Assembly: GCA_002751075.1 (NCBI GenBank)
Contig: NAOQ01000306.1
Span: 27,933-80,986, forward strand
Direction: 5' to 3'
Source: Ichthyophonus hoferi
Lineage: Eukaryota; Opisthokonta; Ichthyosporea; Ichthyophonida; Ichthyophonidae
DNA: 53,054 bases
The position numbers and the translations under genes were made by a program. The notes beneath the pieces are model-generated. The model worked only from the letters and a program-made list of their open reading frames with translations, searched no databases and was not told the origin of the DNA. Position 1 is the stretch's first letter. The number at the start of each line of letters is the position of its first letter. Below, in pieces: positions 13,034 through 27,000 of this stretch.

Positions 13034-13502
13034 CTAAACTTGACGTCGACGATGTAAGTTTGAAAGGAGGAGGATGATCGCCGATTGTTGTTGTTTGCTG
13101 GGGACGGCGGCCTTGTAGGTTGAAGTCCCCCTGGATTTACTGGAATCTGTAGAAAGAAGAACTTTAGTTTTTTTATTTTATTTTCGCAGACCGAAGGATG
13201 GTCTTCGGTGTTGGAGTAAGAGAGCATCTAGAACTCTTTCTGTTTAAATATTTCTAATGTGTTATAAAAAATGTGAATAAATGATTCACTATCAATATAA
13301 GACTTTAAGAAGATTTATTTAAACAGTTTTTCGGTCCTTGATAATGGACTGAGCTGGCGTTATCTAGTTTCTCATCCATCTACTGACATCTCAGTATACC
13401 TAATATGATCCAAACAAATATAGTTAAAAATTGAGATGTACGCCTATTTCCCTATTGTGATATAACGATTACGTGTAGCACCACTTACGCCACTTCTTTC
13501 AT
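13034..13502 (-). CDS. possible small two-exon gene
   Basis: A minus-strand start exon (ATG AAA GAA GTG GC, 13,489-13,502) ends at a perfect GTAAGT donor. A second exon lies near 13,034-13,139. It has three closely spaced candidate CAG acceptors (13,153, 13,142 and 13,133 side) after a pyrimidine-rich run. Phase-compatible joining at the second or third site gives a basic peptide of about 36-39 residues ending LHRRRQV. A different frame of the same exon encodes a Pro/Asn/Ser-rich peptide, so the correct frame is uncertain. I recognise no family. The clear acceptor tract and raised G+C are the main evidence. Confidence 0.2.
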
Positions 13503-13509
13503 TTGGACT

Positions 13510-14760
13510 TATCCTCAGTACCATAGTGGTGATGTACATTTTAAACCTAGTATCTTCTACCGTAAAAAGTAAATATTGAATCTATAGTGAAACTCCACGA
13601 CTGAGTCACAAACCAATCGGCATACTAAACTAATTATGCCGAGATAAAAAATATGCGTATTGGATCGCTAGCTTGTTTTATGAGCCTCAATTTCAGCTAA
13701 TTAAAGATGGATAAAATAAGCCAATCAAATAGCACAATGCGAGGTTAGAAAATAACATTAGAAACCATCGAGAGGGTTTAAAAGCGTGTTGTTTCAAAAA
13801 AAAAATGCTGAATTATATAATTATATAATAATATATGGTAGATAATTAAAAATTATTATAAAATTACTGATTAAATCTATTGAAGTGTATTCTCTGATTC
13901 TCTATCTGATTCAACTTTAGGTAGTTTAATGAGTTGAGGGCAAACTAATTGTAATTATAATTAAAACAGTGGCCCTGTGCAGGTCAATTTACTTGAAGAT
14001 GTCTGCAAAATCAGACTTGTTGATTTTAATTGGTGCACTAGTTATATCACCCACGTTCAAAATATCAGTTAAATATAGCAGGCATAGAAATTAAGATACA
14101 CATTGCATTGCCATTATTCAGTATCACTTCAGAATCAAGAGTTTCAAATCGGTCTCAAACGGAACCTTTTCATACTTTCGAAATATAACGTTTTTTATAT
14201 AGAATACTTTAGAAATCAGCATAAATTAATTAGATAATTATACCTATAGTTACTTTGCCTAAATTGCATATGTAGCTGTATTTGATAATATTGACATTTA
14301 GTTACCGTCAACCATCACACACAACATGAAAGGTTTCATCACTAGGGTAGAAATAACGCGATGAGTAAATAATATGGTATAGTTGCAATCTAGGTGTAAT
14401 CACAGTTATTGGGTAGTACAGGACAGTACACTATATAACCTACCCTGGGGGACACAATTGCGCTTAACTCTATTTAAACTGACCACTTGATTGGAATTTT
14501 AAGTTGTTTTCAACAGTCAGAGTCAATTCAGCCCAACTAGGATAAGTTCTTGCAATTCAAGTTATTAATCTTTTGCGACTAAATACTAATTTTAACAATT
14601 AACTACCTATCAAAAATGTGCAAGGACGCGTAAAATTAATCTCACATCAAGAGAACATTAATTTGAAAAATAATCAACAAAGTGGTGTTGGAAGTATAAA
14701 ATTCGTAGGATTTTCCCAAAAAAGCAAGGCACCATGGGGATCAAAATATTAAGATTAAGT
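13510..14760. other. AT-rich stretch, nothing recognised
   Basis: No gene, RNA or repeat was recognised before the first copy of the direct repeat. Confidence 0.5.
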
Positions 14761-15105
14761 AGACGGAAGCATTTCTGTTACGTATATTCGTTTAGAAGGA
14801 AAGATGATACTGTATTAAAAGTTTTTTAACGTGTCCCTTTGCATACATGGAGTATCTACACTCGAAGAAATATTTTGTTAATTAAACAAGTTAGCAGGAC
14901 TTTTCTTAGGCAGAATGCCCAAGCAGCGAGTCATCTTAGTCGCAGGACCTCTGCTATTGGCTAGTTTAATTTTTATTACTCATCTTGAATTGGCATTTAA
15001 CATAATTACATCAACCATTTTTTCACTACACATGTAATAACAATTTATAATGATATTAAATGATTATAGCTACATAAAGAAACACCTAAATTAATTAAAT
15101 ATTCT
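14761..15105 (+). repeat. diverged direct repeat, copy 1
   Basis: This block matches 15,697-16,070 in the same order: ATTCGTTTAGAAGGAA, then TTAACGTGTCCCTTTGCATA, TTAGGCAG, CTATTGGCT, and ATTAAATGATTATAGCTA followed by TAAAGAA. The copies differ by many substitutions and small indels, so the duplication is not recent. I see no coding frame in it and no terminal repeats. Confidence 0.8.
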
Positions 15106-15335
15106 TATTTTAACACTCATTGTTGACCGGAGCGGATTATTTTATTTAGAACATAAAAATATGAAAAAGAAGCTTGTAAAGAACCTTAACGTGGTGATTA
15201 TTTAGCTACAGGCTTGTGGCTCACTATATGAACTAGATAATTCCTGTTGACATTCAAAGGTGACTGTAGCATAGCACCCAAAGTAAAAAAAAGAAAAAAA
15301 AAGAAAAAAAGAATGATAGTTGACCAAACTGCATT

Positions 15336-17162
15336 TTAAACATTCGTGCTGGATCGGGCTCTGGCTCTAGCTCTGGTTCTGTTTAAGGCTTTGGCATCTG
15401 GCGGCTGGCGATTGGCGGCAGAGGTAATATATTGCTCAGTTGCTCTGCACATTTCCTTGGGGTCACTTTGAAGCTGGAAATATTGATATTGATAGTTCAA
15501 ATGTAGATTTGAAGACAGCATGTAGATGCATGCATGAAAATTGATTGTACACACGTAGAGGTCAGCGGATGTATGTAAAGTTAGAGTAAATTATTTTTAA
15601 GATTTGTAGATTTTTGAATTAATAGATTTACCAGACTTTACGACCATGACAAACTATTTAAGCTTTCACTGCTATTCTGTTGGGAATAATAAGTAGAGAC
15701 GGGAACGCTCTTGTGACCTACATTCGTTTAGAAGGAAGGGGAATACCAAAATAAAAAGTGTCTTAACGTGTCCCTTTGCATACACCGAGTAAATATATGC
15801 TAAGACATAATTTTGTGTTTAAAAAAGTCAGTAGGACTTGTCTTAGGCAGGATGACTAGCAATCGAGTTATCTGGACCCCAAGTATATGATCTGAAATGG
15901 CTCTTCTATTATAGTTGCGGGACCCCTACTATTGGCTGGTTTGATTTTGATTTAACACCAATAGATCGTACCAACTATTTTTCTCGACTACTTATGTAAT
16001 GATAATTACTAATAATATTAAATGATTATAGCTATATAAAGAATCACCTAGATTAATTAAATACCCCTGTGTTTAAACAAAATGTGTCAATGCTCTATTT
16101 CTATAGGATAGGGTTCGAAAAAAAAAGCTGTCTTAGTCCTGCGTTAGATGGGGTATATTGAGAGGAAAGAGGAAAACGTTTTCCTTCCCATTTTCATTCC
16201 TTAAATTATTGTTAAAAAGTACAAGTTAAAGGCAATTGCAAGAAAGTTAAGAGGATAATGTAATAGATTCACATAATAACCATTATACCTCATTTGCTAA
16301 CCTAAGACGTCATGCCTTATGAATCAATTGCTTAATTGGCATAATCTAACCTAATGTCGTATATGAAAACGTTTTTGTATTGGCTATGTAGCATATCATA
16401 GGTATGTGATTACTTTACATATTTTAAGTCATCCCCAGACCGAGATGCGGGTATTCTTCACATTTTCATTATCTATCGATTTTAGCTTGTATCTTCGTAT
16501 CTCAATGGAATGAAAGTGCATAAAAATTCATGTAAGAGGTGTAACAAATAATTTACTTGATTAAATATTTTAATATGCTCTAAAAAATTTAATACACTTA
16601 ATTTGAGCCGATGTACAGCTTAACTATTCAGTTAAATCTGTGCATCACGTTTACGAACAAAAACACATATCCAGAACCAGTCTGGGCCCAGCTTATATAT
16701 TTTATAGATTGGTCTTAATTATGATACATCCAGTAGGAGTCGTTGATTGTGATGTTGAGGTAGGTTTTACAATATTTAACTAATATCACTACATACTAGA
16801 ACATTTGAAATGTGACATGATGTGATTATGAAACAAATACCAAGCATAATTTTAAGAATTTCAAACAACATTCATTACGCTACGTAAGAATAGTTTAGCT
16901 TCTTATCCTACGAATGAGAAAAGAAGCAGGAGTGGATTTATAATATCATTGGATATTAAAAAATTAAGCATTGGTTTCTCTATTACCTACATTACGACTT
17001 AAATAAAACCAAAAGGAGGTAAATAACTCAATAAAAGACCTAAAACAATCTAAAGTTTCATAATCTTTAATTGAAATTGTGGGGATGTTTTAAATATATA
17101 CTAACTCTTACCTCATCCTTTATTTGTCGATGAAAGGCGCTAGTTGATTTCAAGCTGCCCAT
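15336..17162 (-). CDS. small two-exon gene, 62-residue protein
   Basis: Exon 1 (17,112-17,162) runs from ATG for 17 codons, MGSLKSTSAFHRQIKDE, to a strong GAG|GTAAGAG donor. Exon 2 (15,336-15,473) follows an ATTTCCAG acceptor in the same phase (0) and ends with TAA. The product is a 62-residue, soluble, basic protein with an Arg-Ala run (RTRARARARSSTNV) at the C-terminus. Gly2 followed by Ser at positions 3 and 6 leaves N-myristoylation possible. A CCAAT-type ATTGG lies about 20 bases upstream of the start codon. I recognise no family. Further exons inside the 1.6-kb intron cannot be excluded. The matching splice phases support the model, but nothing confirms expression. Confidence 0.4.
15697..16070 (+). 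repeat. diverged direct repeat, copy 2
   Basis: This is the second copy of the block at 14,761-15,105, in the same orientation. It carries a short extra segment in the middle (about 15,878-15,915). It sits inside the intron of the small minus-strand gene, while copy 1 lies beyond that gene's last exon. It may be an unclassified interspersed repeat family. Confidence 0.8.
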
Positions 17163-18028
17163 GATAAAAAATAACCAATAAGCTTGCGTAGTGCTTTTTT
17201 GAAGTGCGTACGTCACAAGGTAAACACAGATGCCAGTATGTATACAGATTTGCATTTTGATAATAACAAACGGATATTTTTTTATAGAAAAGGCGTTACT
17301 AGCAAGATAATAGCCCAAAAATATGCCAAATTGTTTTACTAACATATGCTGAAGACAAGTAGCAATTTCACACAAAGAAAATATTATATAATACTTTTAA
17401 AGACGAACAAATAAAAATATATGGCTCCATTCAAGACGCTAAGATCTGACCATAAATTTAGGTTGGGCCAGGTCGAATCAATATTAATTGTTGATAATAT
17501 TGTTTTATCTATAGACATCCCTCTTCTGATTGGGTTAAATATTAGTAGACACTTAAAGAAGACATGATTCTTGACCTATACGTCCATTTATTGTGAGTAT
17601 CTCATTATCAATATAGGTTAGACTCAGTAATAAAACACATTTAGATTATACATAATGATAGTAATTAGTTAGTAAAGAAGGTTTAGAATATGTTTTATAT
17701 GTTTTACATTACTGTCACCGACATTGTAACACCATATACTACGATATAATAACGGCAAACCTATAGTGCTTGTTAAAGAGCACATACATAACATACATGT
17801 TCAGTAAAGGTGCTTTAAGATGGACTTGTTCCTCCCAACTATCACACATTAAATTTTGCTTCAGACCGTATCCCGACTTCTTTAATACCACGTTCAAATA
17901 CAGATAACACAATACGTATGATTCAAATACAAATTATATATAGATATAGATATAGACGCACATCGTAAACAGAACTTTAATTTAGGAGTGCAATACTACA
18001 TAAGCCAAGAGTACCAACAACCAAAAAC
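17163..18028. promoter_or_regulatory. spacer between divergent genes
   Basis: About 870 bases separate the start of the small minus-strand gene from the start of the phosphatase gene, so both promoters should lie here. It is AT-rich, with a (ATAGAT)n stretch near 17,941-17,955. No specific core promoter element is clear. Confidence 0.3.
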
Positions 18029-21000
18029 ATGGGGCAACACATAACAAGACTAGATCGAGGCAGTGATAAGGAGCGAATTGCTTGTGAGAGTATTAAAGGT
18101 GGATACATGACTGAGGCGAAGCTAGTCCGTGCCAGCCATGTGACTAAACGAGCAACCCGGAAAGTAAACTGGACTAAGGGAAGGGCCAGTGAGTCAAGTA
18201 AAGATAGTAATGGAGCGAAGATGGAGAAGGTGGAACAAGTGGGAAATGGTCTGTTAAAATATCCTGAGGACCTTATTAAATGTACTACGGTTGAGAGCGT
18301 CGACCTCAGTTGTAACCTGTAAGTGTCTCCTGTTATATTGTTCTCTTGTTCACCCTGCCCTATGTTATTATATATATAGTTGGCTATAGGCCTTGTGGTG
18401 AGCCCTATTGGCTTCCTAATAGACTCTTTTCTCCTTTAGGCATATATCAGAGAGCTTATATGTTCTAGTTTTGCTTATGTATGTAAGGAAATTGATAGAT
18501 ACACACAGGAGTAATATTATATATATATATATATTGTTATTATTATATATAGTTTTATTATTGTGCATATTTTTATTATTATTGCATTCACACGAAATAT
18601 CTTTTTTAATTTTTATTACAATTCAAACCAGTCCTTTTTAACTTTTTGCTTAGACTTTACCTGTAATTGGACTGTCTTATACTGAACATTTATACATGGA
18701 TTTTTTATAAATCAGTCATAGGATAACCTGGATACTTTTCACTTATATCCTTATATTGTAGTAACTTAGTTTAGTAATCATACCTAAATACGTATTATGG
18801 TATACATATATAGGAGAAGAAAGTGAGAACCAAATACGCCTACATGGCTATATATGCATATATTCTCAGAAGAATAATATCACCTTTCAATTTACACATG
18901 TAATCATATAATTATTTAATTATATACATATACGAATGTAACTATATATACACATAACAATATAACCATATATACATATAACAATATAATCATATATACA
19001 CATAACAATATAGCCATATATACACATAACAATATAATTATATAGGCATATAGGTACATCAATTCCTCTATAGATATGTAAGCACCTACCAGTACCAACC
19101 AATCACCTACCCCCTTTTACCACTCCTTTATTATAATAATGTCTCACCAACCAAATAAGAAAATATGTAATAGCAACCATATATAATATCTACTCTAATA
19201 TAGTTCTCTTACAGCGTGTCCCGCATCATCTCACAATGTCCCGCTACAAACATATACATATGGATACATATACAATGCATAATTTAACACAAGCAATACA
19301 TGGTATTTTGCATCAACACACACCTCCTACCACCACTCCCACCCTGTTCTACCCTACCTTACTATATCTTTCTATACTCTACTATATTCTACTATACCCT
19401 ACTATATCTTACTATACCCTACTATATTCTACTATACCCTACCCTGTCTCTAACAACATATAGTATTACACTAATAATCAAGCTATGTATTGACATACAT
19501 ATATATATCCCTTTCATAACCCATCCCTCACTGTAACACCCAGACTCACCCAGGTACCGGAACTACAATGCCCACGGTTATCCGGTTTATTATTGTTTGG
19601 CAATAAGTTGTCACAGCTAGAAAAAGGGATTACCGTCCCACATCTCTGGGTACTAGACCTAGGCAGTAATCTACTATCTGAATTCCCTAACTTGAGTTCA
19701 TGTCTGCATCTTATTACCATTGATTTGTATGTATTGCTATATATATAGCCTTGGGTTTTCTGGTTAATCTATGTTTCTATGTGTGTACAGGTAGGGGCGT
19801 TTATATTGCTATATATATGTATATTTTTATATGGAAATATTGTGTTTATTATTATTATACTATTATACATACTACTATACATATTATCATACCATCATAC
19901 TATCTTATATACGATTCTACTATCTTACCATCATTTTATCTTATATACTATTCTGTTACCTTACTATCTTTCTTTTTTAGATACTCCTGTATTATCATAT
20001 CATTGTACTGTCCTGTATACTATTGTACTATCTTACTACCATACCATCATATATATTATTCTGTTGCCATATACCTCATTACTATAGAGCCAAAGGATCT
20101 GTATTAACATCAATATTGTATTCAGATCCAGCAATCAAATCACAACCATTAATGACGCCGCAGTAGCCAGTGTAAAGTCAGTAAAGACTTTAAAGGTAGG
20201 TGAAGATTAGTTGAGGGCATGGGTAAACAGGGAGAGGTGTAGATATAGAGAGCTACATATATATTATATATATGTGTGGCTAGAGATACATTATTATATC
20301 TATATTTAGTGTTTACAGTCCTATTGGCCATTTAGTTCTTATTGTATGCCGCTAACTTTAATTGTCATTGCGACCATTCACCATTCATCCCGCTCGATTA
20401 TATTTTAATACAAGTGCATTTCACCATTTTTTGCGCCCCTTCCTAAACCAATCATCCCTTATCTAACCCTCCATTTACCCTCCTTTCAGCTCCAATACAA
20501 CCAACTACGCTTTCTGCCCGATTCTATTGGTTGGCTATTAAAGCTACAGCGATTCTATGTCCATTGTAACCAATTAACAAGCCTTCCTTCTACAATCTCC
20601 AATATGATTGCATTACAAGAATTAAATGTGTCTGAGAATCATTTGACGTCAGTACCTGATGATCTATGTGTTAACATGCCAAACCTCAAGACCTTAGATC
20701 TGGTATAACAATCATAGTTTTAATTGGTCCTTATCTTTATTTTTGTTTGTGTGCCCCAATTACATATCCCTTTTCCCTTGTTTTCTTTGCGATTGCTCTT
20801 TGTCCCTGGCATATGACTTTCTAAATTAAGAAGGCTCATTTCACCTACATATATTATAATATATTACAATGCAGTGAGTGGGCTGATTGTAATATGTACC
20901 AATGAAGTCCGCCATATCAACTCTACGAGGCCAATAGGAATACGTTGAAGAAAAGATTTTTTTTTGTAAAAATGCACCCATAGACATCATAACGTCATAA

Positions 21001-24000
21001 CGTGCTTGTAGCCACCAACCGCATGTACAATTATCCATTATCAAATATCATATCATGTACATTGACCAGTGGTGTCTCGGTGCATTGTAGCTTACATAGA
21101 TCCCCTCCTGATATCAAAAATGTATAAAGATGAAGTAGAAGCAAAATATAAGCTAACCAATAGCTGTTCACCATTCACACATCTCCCTGGTTACCTAGGT
21201 TACCTATAGACATGATATCCCCCCCAACGGATTGAAATCTTACCATGTTACGTATAGTATGTTAAATTATATTGTCGTCTTTACACTTTCGTTTTTATTT
21301 TTGTTATAAGAATATTTTTTAAAAGCATAAAGATACAATAATTGATCATTTAAAGTTTTAAAATTTGAAAGATAACCGTTGTTGTACACACACCTAATGC
21401 TCACCTTATTGATTTCTCTCCTTCTCAGAGCTTCAACAAAATTACAACCTGTCCCTCTNNNNNNNNNNNNNNNNNNNNNNNNNNNNNNNNNNNNNNNNNN
21501 NNNNNNNNNNNNNNNNNNNNNNNNNNNNNNNNNNNNNNNNNNNNNNNNNNNNNNNNNNNNNNNNNNNNNNNNNNNNNNNNNNNNNNNNNNNNNNNNNNNN
21601 NNNNNNNNNNNNNNNNNNNNNNNNNNNNNNNNNNNNNNNNNNNNNNNNNNNNNNNNNNNNNNNNNNNNNNNNNNNNNNNNNNNNNNNNNNNNNNNNNNNN
21701 NNNNNNNNNNNNNNNNNNNNNNNNNNNNNNNNNNNNNNNNNNNNNNNNNNNNNNNNNNNNNNNNNNNNNNNNNNNNNNNNNNNNNNNNNNNNNNNNNNNN
21801 NNNNNNNNNNNNNNNNNNNNNNNNNNNNNNNNNNNNNNNNNNNNNNNNNNNNNNTCAGATAAAGATACAATAATTGATCATTTAAAGTTTTAAAATTTGA
21901 AAGATAACCGTTGTTGTACACACACCTAATGCTCACCTTATTGATTTCTCTCCTTCTCAGAGCTTCAACAAAATTACAACCTGTCCCTCTAGTATATGGC
22001 AGTGTAGTAGTCTAAAGATTTTATCCATCCAAAACAATCTAATCACAGATCTCAATTTACCCAGTGAGCCCAGGGAGTTATTGGGTATGTGTAGGACGAT
22101 AGGTTGATGTGGTTACGTTTTGTTTGTATCTTTGATTGTTGCATACTTGTATATTTGTTTCATATTGGCCTTATATTCGAACTTTGCGGTGAGTTAATCA
22201 CAATACTATTTTGTTGGCTTCACATATCCCATCGTAAATACAAATACACACACACACACAGCTATATCAACGTGTCTGTACCCGATTCTCTCTGTCTAAT
22301 ACTAATGCCCAATACCGCTTGTAGTATTTTATTATTATTTAATTTGCTCCCTTGACCAATAGTTTGTATATAGATTATTTATTAGAGGAGTACTACTGGT
22401 TGAGATGTGGACTAAACCACTAGGTTTTAAAAAATAACCACCACTCTTTGATTGCAGCGATTTAACTTTAAAGCTAATTTTAAAATGTTTGAAAATGGCG
22501 ACACTAAACACCACGTGACTGACTCCATGTGTGCTCCTACTCTCCCACACAATCAGCGCCCTGTGGTATTGAAATTGTTAATGCCAGCAATAATAAGTTA
22601 GAACTATTCCCTGATAATCTACCTATGATATTGTTTCGTGCTGCGACGGTCAATCTGTCCCATAACAATATTCACTCTCTTCCTACGACATTAGCAGGAT
22701 TTACGTCATTAACCCGCTTTAACATGTATGTATTATAGTATAAGGATGACAATATAGCTGTATATCTTTAGGTGTGTGTAGATTGTAGATGAGTATGTAT
22801 GTGTTATATATAAGTATGTAGGTATAGCTCGCTTTAAACTCGTAACACATAAACTCCCAGGAAGTTAATGACATATAACATCTCTTCCTCCTCCCCCTAC
22901 TCACCTTACTCACCTAACTCACCGAACTACATTTGCATATAGAAAATCGATGGACCTACAATACATGTATATACGTACGCTAACCCTAGTCTGTTCTACA
23001 CGTACACACACATACACATATACATGCAGGTCGTACAATCAGTTGACCACCTTACCGGAGTCCCTTCAAGATATAAGAGACCTCAGAGAGCTCGAGCTAC
23101 AATTCAATAAACTGGGCCCTGGTCTGGTAGGTTAATAGAACTGGTAAAGGAATTGGCTCAATAAGAAGAGAGATTGAGGGTGGATTAAGATTGATTGTGC
23201 GAAGGAGTAGTATGGAAGGCAATGATTGGGTGATAAATAAAATGATAGATATTTCGAGTATAGTATGATAAATAAAAGTAACCAATTGGTGGATAGGGGT
23301 TGGTTGGTATGCAAGACATAGCCAATGGAATGATAGTATAAACCATTCTTTCTTGCTAGTCTTTTTAGTATTGGTAGACATATATTCATGTACCTATATA
23401 GAGAGCAACGTGTACGCACTCGCATATAGTATATACTGGTATACTATCATACTAGCATACTATATTGCTATCTTATATATTATCATACTATTATACTATT
23501 ATATATATATAGCAGAGATAAGCTAATAAATTATACGACAGTATTAATAAATCTATTGACTAATAGAGGGATTGTGATCGCATGGCCTACTATAAGTTTT
23601 ATCTCTTGTGCCCCCACCTATTTGTCCCGCAGTGATGATGACTGTCTCTCCCTTTGTTTGGTTTTTATCTACTTACTCTAGCGTATATCTATTCATAGGC
23701 TCATATAGTCATGTATATCTATCCACTTATATCTAATCTGTTTCTTCATCTATTTATATTCTTATCTTACAGATCACAGGGACCAATCAAAGCGCATATG
23801 AGCTACTAGGATCTTGCCAGCTATTGGTGGTGCTTAATCTTGGCTATAATGGGTTAATGAGAGTCCCTGATTCCTTGGGTGAGATGGGTTTCTTGAACAG
23901 GTTATTCTTAGGAGGTGAGCATGTATATGTAGTTTTATGTATGCATGTATGTATGTATGTACGTGTATATGTAGTTGTATGCATGTGATCATAGAAGCAT

Positions 24001-24017
24001 GGTGGTGCCTGTAAGTA

Positions 24018-24054
<37 letters not shown>

Positions 24055-27000
24055 AAGACTAAGAGATTACAGGTATTGTTTAAAAGTACACTATATGATA
24101 GCTATTAGTTAGTTATTACTTGAATTAGAATTGAGAAAATCAAATGAGCCTATGAGGAAAACTAAACAATCAATCGTTGACATTTCTAGATTCTCTACAC
24201 TCTTTTAGTGTAATATTATTGGCTACTTCATAGAGAGAGTATATATTATTTTGTACCTACTTATGTTATCTTGCCACTGTTGGTCAGCCAAACACAACTC
24301 TTCTATTTTCTGGTAAATAATAAACTGTTCAATGATTGGACCCAATGTACCAATCATTTTCTCCTTCTCTCTTTCCTACCACTTATATGTCTATTCTTTA
24401 TGCAGGGAATCTATTGGAAGATGTTACATTTTTCCCCCAATCACTTATATCGGAAACCAATCTACATCCAGTATCAGTGATCCCTCGTACACTAGATTTG
24501 TAGGTGGTCCTCTTTATTACTATAGATGGATTGGCGTATAGTCATGTATAAGTGAATCCATATACTAACATACATGCATACATAGATCATGTAATCAATT
24601 GCGTACCATTCCCTCGGCCCTCATGGAACTAATGGGAGTGGAGCATCTCTTTCTCCATGGCAACCCATTCACATCCCCACCACCTGCAGGTCTGCTTTGA
24701 TTAGCTTTTTATATATCTTTTTTTTTGCCTTTGTGTGTTACCATTGGCTGTTTATACTTATCTATCCATCTATCTATCTGTTTATATTTTGGATTTACGC
24801 TATCTTCTTAATTAATTAATTTTGTTCTTGCGTCAAATCTTTCGTTTGAGTCATAGCCCTTAAATATTGCTTCATCCATTATCTTGTCTATTTATTTGTT
24901 TATTTTTCTAGGTTCAAATTAGTTTTAATTTTGTGTTATTGTATGATATTTTTACGTTTGTTTATTTAATGTCATATTATTATGTCTATATATATATGTA
25001 GCACAATATGTAATACAACATGCAAAATGTTATTTAGATGCCCCTTTACCTACCCTACATTACTTTTCTCTTCTCCCTATCTACATGGTCTCTATCTCTT
25101 TTATTTCTATTCTTACTCCTTCCTACCCCTACCCCTTCGTACCCCCAGATATGCTTTCTCGTCTGCCATCTCTTAAACGATTAACTTTATCTGAACCAAT
25201 TCAACCTGAGCCATTGAAGGAATTCCTGCAATCAATGGACAACCACCCAGCACTTCAATACTTGTTTATGCCGTCATCAAGGTATGTATTCGTAGATAAG
25301 GAAATGATCTTTGATGAGTTTATTTTGATAATTTTACTTCTACCAATAATAATTAGAATGCTTGAACACATGCATAACAACCAAGAACCTATGGTAATAT
25401 ATATAGCTCATGCCGATTTGATGTATCACTTATACCCAACTAAATAATATCAAGTAAAACCTACCTTTTTAAGGAGTATACCATCGACTGACTTCCACAT
25501 GATGCTTTCATGATTTATTATTTATTAGTAGGGTGCTCTAACTGGTTTTCTTTAAAACTAAAATTAAAATCCTGCTGTAGCCCCGCTCTGCGCTGACAAT
25601 GCATTTTTCAAGTTTCAGGTGGCCAATAGATATTATACTATAGTCATGGAAAACATACACAGCGCCTAGTAAGTATAGCTATACATGATGTTTTTCCTCA
25701 TCTCTCCCTCTCCCTCCCATAGGGGCCCCTCCTATCTCCTTGAATGTAATTCACTGCAAGCGAAACCCTCGTCGGATGGTGGACGATGGACCAATCGTTA
25801 CAAGCCTGTACTAGACGGGCCAATGATACATTGCCGTATAGGTCACACTCAAGTAAGAGATGGTTATCGCTTTGTAACCAGGGATATATAGTGGTGATTG
25901 ATGATTAAACCCTTTTCTGGTTCTGGTATATATATCTCCATTATTCCACTCTACTTTCTTATTGGCTATCCACCTAAACTCTTTCTAACTCTGACTGGTT
26001 AATTTTTCCTTATTGACCCTTTTTATGTAACACACTTGTTTATAATTATGCTCACTTTCTAATTATTTGGATCGGTTTTTCTTTTCAATCATTATACTTT
26101 AACTAGCCAATACTCTTTCTGTATAATTTTAACTTGCTCCCTCTATACATTGCTATACTGGTCTAGGTATTCTTCATTATGTTTTACTATCTAAGTATAT
26201 CTCTAGAGAAGTCATTTCCTTCCACAAGGCATCGGGTTATATAATATATATGTCTCACCAGGTATGTAATATATATACTATATAATATAATATACTATAA
26301 TCTAATATATACTATAATCTAATATATATGCCTCGCCTCTTTATCTTTTCTTATACTACCCTCATTCTTACATCTGATATTTGTCCAATTACCTATTTTA
26401 ATTCACTTACTACCTTCCCATATATAGACTACAGGTGTCAAGGCCAAGCACTTTATTGAAGATATGATTAATGCCATACCAATGCCCAATGTCAATATTA
26501 GTGAAGGTGGTACAGATTATCTTGCTGTGTTTGATGGCCACGGGGGAGGCGCGGAGGCATCTACCTTTATGATGGTGCGTGTGTGTATATATTTGTATAT
26601 ATATGTATGTATGTGTGTAGGTGTGTAGGCATTGCCCTTCGAGCCTACAAGTTCACACGTGTACAATTATTCCTAAGAGTATATACATGCATGCATACAT
26701 ACATACATATTGTTGTTTATAGAACTAGAGGCTGCGGTCCTATGGCTTAGTGAAAGAGGTATTGGCAATAGGGCCAGAGAAGATCTAGTATGATCCCATG
26801 TACATGTTTATATATATAGGTGTGTGTGTGTGTGCGTGTATGTATGTATATATGTATGCATGCATATGTGTAGTTATGGATACATATATATATATATCTA
26901 CGCTCAGAAGGAGGACTGGCAGTCTAACACTATTGTATTTTTATTTTTTGAAAGATAAAGTAGCCCCTAGTCGGAGATTGATATCTAATTAAGTACTACT

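Noticed and set aside
18916-19102. Two overlapping 60-codon minus-strand frames with a repeated YIVMCIYGY pattern
   Set aside because: They come from a simple CATATATACACATAACAATATAAC repeat in an intron of the phosphatase gene on the other strand.
19215-19280. Possible phosphatase exon after TTCTCTTACAG
   Set aside because: The required frame has no donor that returns to the phase needed by the exon at 19,554, and it soon meets a stop. The 43-base exon at 18,440 fits the phases.
26220-26265. Possible extra exon between phosphatase exons 13 and 14 (AGAAGTCATTTCC onward)
   Set aside because: It ends in phase 1 and needs an alternative acceptor in the next exon. The direct join gives a better PP2C start (IGHTQTTGVKAKHFIED).
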